Below are positions 57,593-64,000 of a stretch of 64,000 nucleotides of DNA, piece by piece. The stretch comes from Verrucomicrobiota bacterium (GTDB lineage: Bacteria > Verrucomicrobiota > Verrucomicrobiia > Opitutales > UBA953): positions 1 through 64,000 of the forward strand of contig VHDL01000012.1 in assembly GCA_016871415.1 (NCBI GenBank), in the 5' to 3' direction. Numbering within the stretch: position 1 is the stretch's first letter; every line of letters begins with the position of its first letter. The position numbers and the translations under genes are program-made. Below the pieces are notes generated by a model. That model saw only the letters and a program-made list of their open reading frames with translations, was not told the origin of the DNA and made no database searches.

Positions 57593-58339
57593 ATGAGCCA
57601 TCCCCCTGTCATCGTCATTTCAGTCCCGGGCGGCAGAAGGAACGCTCTCGCCACCGCTCACCTTGAAGCGCTCGGCTTGACCAGCTCAATCTCCCCTGCC
57701 GTCTTCGTCCAGACGACCGCAGAGGAAGTTCCGGGATACCAGCACGGTCGGCGCCTCCGGGAGCTCGGGTATGGGCTGACCAAGGGCGAGATCGGCTGCT
57801 TCCTGGCCCATAAGGCGGCCTGGGAGCAGGTCGTCCGTCATAAGCAGGTCAGCATCATCCTGGAAGACGATGCGCGGCTGGATGAGCGACTGATACCTTC
57901 GCTCGAACCGATCGCCGCCGCGGTCGCCGGAAAATCCATGGTCGTCAGGCTATTCAGCGCCAAGCACCCGAAACACAAATCTTGGCGAGTCCTGCCCGGG
58001 GGCTACGAACTGGTTCGGCCGCTATCTGCGGGCGGCTCAACCGTCGCCTACCTGATCACGCCCGAATCCGCGCTAAGACTCCTGGCCGGCTCCCGAAGTT
58101 TCTGGCTGGCGGTCGACGAATACATGGACGACGAAGCCGCGCACGGCGCCGCTGTTCTCCACGGCTTCCCGGAGCGGGTGAGGCATGAGGACGAAGGAGC
58201 TTCGCTGGTTGGAAGTCGCGCGAAACCGCGACTGAGCCTACTGAGGAAAATCGGGCGAGAATTGCGGAGGGCCGTTCGCAATATCCGTCAGGCGGCCCAC
58301 CGGGAACTTGTCCTCTGGAGACTCGGGTTGCGGTTCTGA
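57593..58339 (+). CDS. Glycosyltransferase family 25 (LPS biosynthesis)
   Basis: 248 residues from ATG 57593. GT25 signatures: VIVISVPGGRRNALATAHLEAL at the start, LTKGEIGCFLAHKAAWEQVV near residue 65, and the DxD-like IILEDDARLD near 90, with a C-terminal VDEYMDD motif. GT25 enzymes often add galactose to LPS. The frame is open upstream to 57482, but ATG 57593 starts the conserved part. Divergent from the GT2 gene. Confidence 0.87.
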   Translation: MSHPPVIVISVPGGRRNALATAHLEALGLTSSISPAVFVQTTAEEVPGYQHGRRLRELGYGLTKGEIGCFLAHKAAWEQVVRHKQVSIILEDDARLDERLIPSLEPIAAAVAGKSMVVRLFSAKHPKHKSWRVLPGGYELVRPLSAGGSTVAYLITPESALRLLAGSRSFWLAVDEYMDDEAAHGAAVLHGFPERVRHEDEGASLVGSRAKPRLSLLRKIGRELRRAVRNIRQAAHRELVLWRLGLRF

Positions 58340-58595
58340 ACGGCCCCGCCAACGACCTTCGGCCTCATATTCCAGAAACGCTTGATTCCGCCAACCGGCC
58401 CGCCAGACCTGCCCGGATGAGATCGAGGCTGTCGCGCGGCCTAGCCAACGCGTTGCCCGCAGGACCCGGCTGAACGTCCATTTCCTGGCGGGGGCGGCGG
58501 ACTGCCCTCGCCGGAACGGACATGGGCTGGCACCAGAGGGTGCCGGCCTGCCTTTCGCCTTGCTGGCAGAACGGACAAACGCTTCTTGTTGCGAC
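58340..58595. other. Intergenic gap within the glycan region
   Basis: 256 bp between the GT25 and DUF268 genes. I see no convincing reading frame, tRNA or repeat in it. Composition is like the surrounding genes, so a decayed gene is possible. Confidence 0.4.
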
Positions 58596-59393
58596 ATGAA
58601 GAAGCCGTCCATCCTGGAGTGCGTCCGGTGCTTCCTGAACCCGACGACCTGGCGGCTTGCGCTGAGACTCCGGCGTCAGCGACAGCCACTCCGCTTCCTG
58701 CCGTTCTACTATTCGCAGCTAAGGGAGTTCGTCGCCAAGGGGGGCAAAGTGGACAAGCCGCATCCCATCTTGTATGACTTCACCGATCAGGCCGGAAGCG
58801 CCAGCGGCCATTATTTCCACCAGGACCTCTTGGTGGCTCAGCTGATCCACGAAGCTAAGCCGGTTCGTCACATCGACGTCGGCTCCCGGGTCGACGGATT
58901 CGTGGCGCATATGGCTTCGTATCGGCCCATCGAGATCATGGACGTGCGCCCCTTGCAGGGCACGGCCCATAAGAACATCCTCTTCCTTCAGGCGGACCTC
59001 ATGCAGGAGAATAACGCCCCCACCGAGATCACCGACTCGCTTTCCTGCCTCCATACGATCGAACATTTCGGGCTCGGCCGCTACACCGACCCATTGATGC
59101 CCGACGGCCATCAGCGCGGCTTCCGGAACCTGCTGCGCATGCTCAAGCCCGGCGGCCTGCTCTACATCAGCTTCCCGATCGCGGCCCGGACCCAGGTCTG
59201 CTTCAACGCCCATCGCATCTTCGCGCCTCGGGAAATACTCGGCTGGCCGACCGGCGGATGCCGCCTGGAGCTGCTCCGCTTCGATTATGTCGATGACTCG
59301 GGCGGCCTGCACCAGGAAGCGGACCTCCATAAGTTGGCAATCGAAGACACTTACGGCTGCGGCATCTACGTCTTCCGCAAGCACCTCGCGTGA
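58596..59393 (+). CDS. DUF268 methyltransferase-like protein
   Basis: 265 residues from ATG 58596. HIDVGSRVDGFVAHMASY near residue 97 looks like a SAM-binding loop, and SLSCLHTIEHFGLGRYTDP near 150 followed by LKPGGLLYISFP has the layout of a class I methyltransferase, matching DUF268. These genes sit in O-antigen and capsule clusters and are suspected sugar methyltransferases, without a proven reaction. Its stop overlaps the next start (TGATG). Confidence 0.82.
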   Translation: MKKPSILECVRCFLNPTTWRLALRLRRQRQPLRFLPFYYSQLREFVAKGGKVDKPHPILYDFTDQAGSASGHYFHQDLLVAQLIHEAKPVRHIDVGSRVDGFVAHMASYRPIEIMDVRPLQGTAHKNILFLQADLMQENNAPTEITDSLSCLHTIEHFGLGRYTDPLMPDGHQRGFRNLLRMLKPGGLLYISFPIAARTQVCFNAHRIFAPREILGWPTGGCRLELLRFDYVDDSGGLHQEADLHKLAIEDTYGCGIYVFRKHLA

Positions 59394-60256
59394 TGAAGCC
59401 GTCGGTAACGTCGGTCATCGACGGGGGCGTCGGCAATCAGATGTTCCAGTATGCCGCAGCCAGGGCATTGAGTCATCGCCTTGGCGCCGAACTGACCCTC
59501 GACGTGCGGAGGCTGAATCATCGGGCACACAGGGCCTTCGGCCTCGCCGACTTCAAGCTGGCGCCTTCTTGCCGGATCCTCGCCGAAGGCCCCCCGGGCA
59601 AGCCACCCGGGAGATTCGGCCGGCTCGTTCGCTCGGCCTTGGGCGTCCGGGACTACTTCGCCGAAAAAACCTTCGCCTACGACCCCGCAGTCCTAGGCCT
59701 TGCCGCACCGGTCACCTTGGACGGATATTTCCAGAGCGAACGTTACTTCCGCGAAGAGGCGGCGTTGATCCGCGCGGACTTCGAACCCAAGGCGTCGCTG
59801 GCCGAGGCCATCGATTGGCGGGCCGCATGCTTCCCCCCCGGCCCGACGGCTTCCCTGCACGTCAGGCGTGGGGATTACGTCGAAGCCAAGAACCAGGCAT
59901 ACCACGGGCTCGCGACGTTGGCATATTATGAAAGGGCCTTGGCCATCTTGGCCGAACGTACGGCCGTGATGCCGACGATCTGCGTCTTTACCGATGACCC
60001 AGGCTGGGTAAGGGCGAACCTGCCCTTGCCCCGGGGAACCCGCTATGTCTCCGAACACACTTCCGCGGCGCTAGAAGACCTGATCCTGATGTCGCGATGC
60101 ACGCACCACGTCACGGCGAACAGCAGCTTCTCGTGGTGGGGCGCCTGGCTGAACCCACGCGCGGACAAGATCGTGATCACCCCGGCGCAATGGTTTCAGC
60201 CCGGAGCCGGCCTCGATACGCGCGACCTACGACCGACCTCCTGGCTCGCCGTCTGA
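59393..60256 (+). CDS. Glycosyltransferase family 11 (α-1,2-fucosyltransferase-like)
   Basis: 287 residues. The start GGVGNQMFQYAAARALSHRLG and the GDP-fucose-binding SLHVRRGDYVE near residue 158, then FTDDPGWV and SRCTHHVTANSSFSWWGAWL, are the GT11 hallmarks. Adds fucose α-1,2, usually to galactose. Together with the GT10 gene at 55741 it could build a doubly fucosylated structure. No membrane span. Confidence 0.94.
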   Translation: MKPSVTSVIDGGVGNQMFQYAAARALSHRLGAELTLDVRRLNHRAHRAFGLADFKLAPSCRILAEGPPGKPPGRFGRLVRSALGVRDYFAEKTFAYDPAVLGLAAPVTLDGYFQSERYFREEAALIRADFEPKASLAEAIDWRAACFPPGPTASLHVRRGDYVEAKNQAYHGLATLAYYERALAILAERTAVMPTICVFTDDPGWVRANLPLPRGTRYVSEHTSAALEDLILMSRCTHHVTANSSFSWWGAWLNPRADKIVITPAQWFQPGAGLDTRDLRPTSWLAV

Positions 60257-60303
60257 TCCAAGTTAGGGATGGACGGCCGTATGATGCGGGGTTCCATCCT
60301 GTC

Positions 60304-61377
60304 ATGGGCCAGCCACAGATATCCATCGTGATTCCGGTCTGGAACGGCGAACGCTACCTCCGCCAGACCCTCGACAGCATCCTCGCCCAAGACCTGACCG
60401 ACTTCGAACTCCTGGTGATCGACGACGGCTCGGCGGACGGCACCGCCGGCATCCTGAGGGAGTATTCGCGCGATCCGCGCCTTCGCGTCCACACGCAGGA
60501 AAACCAAGGCCTGGTCAGGACCCGCAACATCGGCCTGAGCATGGCTTCATGCGAACTACTGGCTTTCATCGATGCGGACGACCTGGCGGTCCCGGCGAGG
60601 ATGTCGCTTCAATCCGCTTACCTGAACGCCCACCCTGACGTCGCCGCCGTGGGGAGCCACATCCTGTACATCGATCCCGATGGACGCCCGTTGCGCACGC
60701 TCCGCTACCCGACAGGACCCGCCAAGGTCGCGGCCGCCTTGCAGGACCATAACGCCTTGGCCCAGCCGGCCATCATGATACGCCGCTCGGCCGCGCTGGC
60801 GGTCGGGGGGTACCGCAACGCCTTCAGATACGGGGCGGAGGATTATGACCTGTGGCTCCGCATGTCGGAACGCCACGCGGTCGACAACCTGCCGCAGGTC
60901 CTCACGCATTACCGGATCCATGGCGCAAGCATCACCCACACGCGACGTGCGGATCAGCTGATCGCCGCCTTCGCGGCCAAGTGCAGCGCGCGTCGGCGGC
61001 GGAACGGACAAGCCGACCCGGTCGACGGCCAGGATACGCCCATCACAGAGGCCGACCTCGGCCGGTACCGGCTCGAGCCTGACGAAAGGGCCGCGTTCAT
61101 GAGGATCCGCCTGGACGCGCTCCGTCTTCGCGACGCCGGGCCGGAAGACTACCTGGAACTGTTGGCCCAATCATGGGAACTTCGTCCGTATCTCCGCCGA
61201 GGTCGCCATGTCCGCCATATCCTGATGCCGTCGGCATTCATGTTGCTACGGCATCATAGGCTGGCCGCGGGACTTCGCTGGATCGGCCGCGCCATGACGC
61301 GCGAGCCGCTCAGTGCGGCATGGATGGTGCTGCGAAGGACGGTCGCGGCGATCGGCCTGGGCCGAAAAAGCGGATAG
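60304..61377 (+). CDS. Glycosyltransferase family 2
   Basis: 357 residues from ATG 60304. GT-A fold: ISIVIPVWNGERYLRQTLDSIL, LLVIDDGSADGT and LLAFIDADDLAVP with the metal-binding DADD near residue 91, then GAEDYDLWLRMSERH near 180 with the catalytic ED. The C-terminal 120 residues are helical and basic. Acceptor unknown. 47 bp after the GT11 gene. Confidence 0.92.
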   Translation: MGQPQISIVIPVWNGERYLRQTLDSILAQDLTDFELLVIDDGSADGTAGILREYSRDPRLRVHTQENQGLVRTRNIGLSMASCELLAFIDADDLAVPARMSLQSAYLNAHPDVAAVGSHILYIDPDGRPLRTLRYPTGPAKVAAALQDHNALAQPAIMIRRSAALAVGGYRNAFRYGAEDYDLWLRMSERHAVDNLPQVLTHYRIHGASITHTRRADQLIAAFAAKCSARRRRNGQADPVDGQDTPITEADLGRYRLEPDERAAFMRIRLDALRLRDAGPEDYLELLAQSWELRPYLRRGRHVRHILMPSAFMLLRHHRLAAGLRWIGRAMTREPLSAAWMVLRRTVAAIGLGRKSG

Positions 61378-61414
61378 CCGGCGGCATGAGCCGGGCCGCG
61401 CCGCGCGCGCCGGT

Positions 61415-62176
61415 TCAGCCCCGGAGGGCCCGATTCACGGCGATAAAGTTGGCGATGACGAAGACCTCGTCGCGCTCCTGGTATCGCTCGATGCGCATGA
61501 CGCCCAGAGGCGTTATCCGATAAAGGTCGAAGCCCGCTTCCTCGAAGAAGCGCCAGAGGTCGCGGAAGAAGACCTTTGTGTCGATGTTCGTTCCGCCGAA
61601 CTCGAATTGGAGCACGCGGACGTAGCGAATTGCGTCACCGAACCCCCGCAGGACCATCAACTCAAAGCCTTCGACGTCGATCTTCGCCATGTCGACGACC
61701 CGTCCGGACAGTGCTTGCTTCCAATAGGCGTCGAAACGGCGAACCTCGACCTCCTGCATCGGATCAAAACGGATGTCGAGGTGACCGAGCTGACGCCGGG
61801 CCAGGCTGGCCATGCCGGAACCATCGCGATCGGCGAAGAGTGTCATGCGGCCGGCGACATCCGACAAGGCGGCCTGCTGCAGGCAGACCTTCTCCTGGCG
61901 GGCAAAGCGCTGCATGAGCCGGCTCAGGTTGGAGGTCGCTGGCTCGAAGAGATGCAGTTCCAGGTCGGGGAAGGCTCGGAGCAGTTCCGCGGAATAGTCG
62001 CCCACATTCGCCCCGATATCGACAGCCAGCCGTGGGCTGCTTCCAAGGAAAGATGATACCATGCGGACTTCCTGCCCGATCGTAGCGGTTCCATACCCCT
62101 TCCCGCAAAAATAGGCCGCCCGATTTTCGACCGAGACGCATAGTTTATAAAAAGCACGCGACAGACTGAACTTCAT
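61415..62176 (-). CDS. FkbM-family methyltransferase
   Basis: 253 residues. The SAM loop LAVDIGANVGDYSAEL is near residue 52, HLFEPATSNLSRL near 76, and the family signature KIDVEGFELMVLRGFGD near 168. FkbM proteins O-methylate polyketides and sugars; in glycan clusters they usually cap or decorate the polysaccharide. Convergent with the GT2 gene. Confidence 0.93.
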   Translation of the reverse strand: MKFSLSRAFYKLCVSVENRAAYFCGKGYGTATIGQEVRMVSSFLGSSPRLAVDIGANVGDYSAELLRAFPDLELHLFEPATSNLSRLMQRFARQEKVCLQQAALSDVAGRMTLFADRDGSGMASLARRQLGHLDIRFDPMQEVEVRRFDAYWKQALSGRVVDMAKIDVEGFELMVLRGFGDAIRYVRVLQFEFGGTNIDTKVFFRDLWRFFEEAGFDLYRITPLGVMRIERYQERDEVFVIANFIAVNRALRG

Positions 62177-62418
62177 GCCATTGGTCTAGCGCCCGGCAGC
62201 TGCTGAGCGACCAAAAAGTCCCGGACGACCGTTCGTCGCCTCACCGGGCTGACGCGAACTCGAAGCCATGCGCCACCGAGATCGCCCACGTCGGGTGATC
62301 GACCCAGCCGACCACCCATATGCTGCCGACGATGGTCAGCCCGATCGCGTCAAGCGGCCGACGCCGGCCGAGCTGGTTTATCCTTTCGCCACCCCCGCAA
62401 GCCGCTAAATTAGGCACC
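62177..62418. other. Gap between FkbM and Gfo/Idh genes
   Basis: 242 bp holding the divergent promoters. On the - strand a short run around 62241-62380 could encode a hydrophobic fragment (DAIGLTIVGSIWVVGWVDHP), but it has no start of its own. Confidence 0.35.
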
Positions 62419-63516
62419 ATGTCCCTACGCCCCCTTGGTTTCGGCATCTGGGGGACCGGCATGATCGCCGAGTTCCACGCCCGCGCGCTCGCCGAGATCG
62501 CCGGCGTGAAGCTCGTCGTCGCGTATAACCGCTCTCCCGCCAAAGGGCGTGACTTCGCCGCCAAGCACGGTGTCACGTTCGCCGAGACGCCCGAAGCGCT
62601 GCTGGCCCACCCCGACGTGGACATCGTCTGCCTCTGCACTCCGAGCGGCGATCACCTCGCCCCGGCCCTCGCCTGCGCCAAGGCCGGCAAGCACGTCGTC
62701 GTCGAGAAGCCCCTCGAAGTCACCCTCGCCCGTTGCGATGAACTCAATGCCGCCTGCGCCAAGGCCTGCGTGACCGTCGCCGGCATCCTGCCGCGGCGCT
62801 TCGGCGCCGGCGCGGTCGCGCTCAAGGCCGCACTCGAGGCCGGCCGCTTTGGCAGGCTCACGCTGGCCGGCGCGCTCATCCCCTGGTGGCGCACGCAGGC
62901 CTATTATGATTCTGCGGCCTGGCGCGGAACGTACCGTCTCGACGGGGGCGGCGCGCTCATGAACCAGGGCATCCACACGATCGACCTGCTGCTCTGGCTG
63001 ATGGGTCCGGTCCACCGCGTCTCCGCCACGGCAGGGCTGATGGCGCACGAGGGCGTGGAGGTCGAGGACGTGGCCGCGGGCTGGATCGAGTTCGCCAACG
63101 GGGCGCGCGCGACCCTCGCCGGCTCGACGGCCTGCTGGTCGTCCACGGGCTTCCCGGCGGAGATTCGCATCCATGGCACGAAAGGCTCGGCGGTCCTGCG
63201 CGACGATCGGCTCTCGACCTTCGACTTCGACCCTCCCCTGCCCGCGGACGCCGCGCTTCTCGCTCCGGCCGTGGAAGGCGGCGGCGCCGGGGCCAACGAC
63301 CCCAAGGCCATCGGCCACGCCTGGCATCGCTCGAACCTCGAGGACGCCGTCGCCGCGATCCGTTCAGGCCGACCGCCCTCCGTCGACGGCGCCCAGGGGC
63401 GCGTCGCCGTCGAAGTCATCCTCGCGCTCTATCAGTCCGCGCAGGCCGGCGGAACGCCGGTGGAGCTGCCGTTGGGCCGCGACCCCTCGCTGAAGAAGCT
63501 CGGCGTAAAACGTTAG
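62419..63516 (+). CDS. Gfo/Idh/MocA-family oxidoreductase, glycan region
   Basis: 365 residues, cytoplasmic (no signal peptide). Rossmann start GFGIWGTGMIAEFHARALAEI, EKPLEVT near residue 97 with the catalytic Lys, and GGGALMNQGIHTIDLLLWL near 180. The layout resembles nucleotide-sugar dehydrogenases of the WlbA group. In this context it probably oxidises a nucleotide sugar for the polysaccharide; the exact substrate is unknown. The end is bounded by the TGCA motifs at 63530-63695. Confidence 0.88.
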   Translation: MSLRPLGFGIWGTGMIAEFHARALAEIAGVKLVVAYNRSPAKGRDFAAKHGVTFAETPEALLAHPDVDIVCLCTPSGDHLAPALACAKAGKHVVVEKPLEVTLARCDELNAACAKACVTVAGILPRRFGAGAVALKAALEAGRFGRLTLAGALIPWWRTQAYYDSAAWRGTYRLDGGGALMNQGIHTIDLLLWLMGPVHRVSATAGLMAHEGVEVEDVAAGWIEFANGARATLAGSTACWSSTGFPAEIRIHGTKGSAVLRDDRLSTFDFDPPLPADAALLAPAVEGGGAGANDPKAIGHAWHRSNLEDAVAAIRSGRPPSVDGAQGRVAVEVILALYQSAQAGGTPVELPLGRDPSLKKLGVKR

Positions 63517-63529
63517 AGGCGTCTGATGC

Positions 63530-63695
63530 GTGCAAAGGTGCAACCGGAGCGGAGCTCCTGTGCAAAGGTGCAAAAGTGGATTCAGAATCAGCCGTCCAGT
63601 TGAACAGATGGCCTGTGAGCAAGGGAGGCTTTGAAGAGGCCTCTCAAAGGTGGGTTAGGATAATACCCAGTCCAAGGTGAGATGCACCTTTGCAC
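63530..63695. repeat. Three TGCA-N4-TGCA motifs, two direct and one inverted
   Basis: GTGCAAAGGTGCA occurs at 63530-63542 and 63560-63572, 30 bp apart, and as the inverse TGCACCTTTGCAC at 63683-63695. Each contains TGCA arms spaced by 4 bases. They fill the gap between the Gfo/Idh gene and the sugar transferase gene, where a transcript from either side would pass. Confidence 0.7.
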
Positions 63696-63708
63696 CCCCC
63701 TGGGGCCT

Positions 63709-64000
63709 CTAGTTTTTATTGCCGCCGCGAAACTCCTCCATCGTCTTCCCTTCCCCGGCGTCGATTCCCGAACGGGCGAAGACTTTGAAGAAGGTCAGGA
63801 CGACGATCTTCATGTCCAACCGGAAGCTCCGGTGGTCGACGTACCAGACGTCGAGGGCAAACTTCTCCTCCCAGGTGAGGGCGTTACGTCCGTTGACCTG
63901 GGCCCAGCCGGTGACGCCGGGTTTCACCTCCATGCGTCGGGCCTGGAAGGCATCGTAGCGCCCGACGTAGCGCATGAGCAGGGGCCGCGGGCCGACGACG
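63709..64000 (-). CDS. Undecaprenyl-phosphate sugar phosphotransferase, C-terminal part
   Basis: About 97 C-terminal residues; the 5' end is outside the window. EVKPGVTGWAQVNGRNALTW, EEKFALDVWYVDHRS and DMKIVVLTFFKVF are the end of the bacterial sugar-transferase (WcaJ/PglC) domain. This enzyme starts assembly of the repeat unit on undecaprenyl phosphate, which explains why the cluster of glycosyltransferases is next to it. Confidence 0.93.
   Translation of the reverse strand, partial: VVGPRPLLMRYVGRYDAFQARRMEVKPGVTGWAQVNGRNALTWEEKFALDVWYVDHRSFRLDMKIVVLTFFKVFARSGIDAGEGKTMEEFRGGNKN

Noticed and set aside
62241-62639. Small - strand gene upstream of the Gfo/Idh gene
   Set aside because: The C-terminal part reads like a membrane segment, but the frame starts inside and antisense to the Gfo/Idh gene and has no start of its own in the gap. 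It might be a fragment but cannot be supported.

Overview
This is a gene-dense, very G+C-rich bacterial chromosome segment. I see no phage, insertion sequence or CRISPR array. The gene content points to Verrucomicrobiota, most likely the Opitutae. Evidence includes a giant membrane-bound dehydrogenase/HEAT/haem-binding protein of the PVC type, a ThuA-domain protein, a Tat-exported Gfo/Idh oxidoreductase, a CotH-VTC-DUF4956 cluster, a three-gene succinate dehydrogenase with one cytochrome b subunit, and a full Bat operon. The taxonomic call is inference from gene families and was not tested by search.

Layout. 1-4.8 kb: end of a YhaM-like OB/HD nuclease (-), then exported HEAT, ThuA, Gfo/Idh and anchored-repeat proteins (+). 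4.8-7.4 kb: metK-ahcY (SAM cycle, -). 7.6-10.7 kb: exported dehydrogenase/cytochrome c protein (-). 10.8-15.7 kb: four tightly packed + genes: GH20-like hydrolase, exported CotH-type kinase, VTC polyphosphate polymerase and DUF4956 membrane protein. 15.7-19.1 kb: sdhCAB (-). 19.4-21.0 kb: pyrG. 21.1-30.1 kb: a run of overlapping genes (MoxR, DUF58, DUF4381, BatA-E) followed by an LptF/G permease. 30.1-35.3 kb: caa3-type cytochrome oxidase ctaCDEFG (-), with a cytochrome c domain fused to subunit II. 35.5-39.5 kb: folP, tRNA-Thr, a repeat-rich PEGA lipoprotein, gcvT and gcvH. 39.5-41.7 kb: amino-acid ABC transporter with the binding protein fused to the permease. 41.8-46.1 kb: thiH-rsmE, a PatB-like aminotransferase, a DNA alkyltransferase and comF. 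46.1-50.5 kb: accD, folC, a pseudouridine synthase and an M20 peptidase (-). 50.6-55.6 kb: tyrS and dnaE. 55.7-64.0 kb: a surface-glycan region with GT10 and GT11 fucosyltransferases, GT2, GT25, DUF268, FkbM, Gfo/Idh and the end of an undecaprenyl-phosphate sugar transferase.

The most interesting items are the GH20/CotH/VTC/DUF4956 cluster (a possible polyphosphate-linked envelope system), an AccD that has lost three of the four zinc-ribbon cysteines, the expanding 54-bp/18-residue repeat in the PEGA lipoprotein, C-rich leaders without a Shine-Dalgarno sequence before many first-in-operon genes, the paired fucosyltransferases, and the TGCA-N4-TGCA motifs near 63.5 kb.
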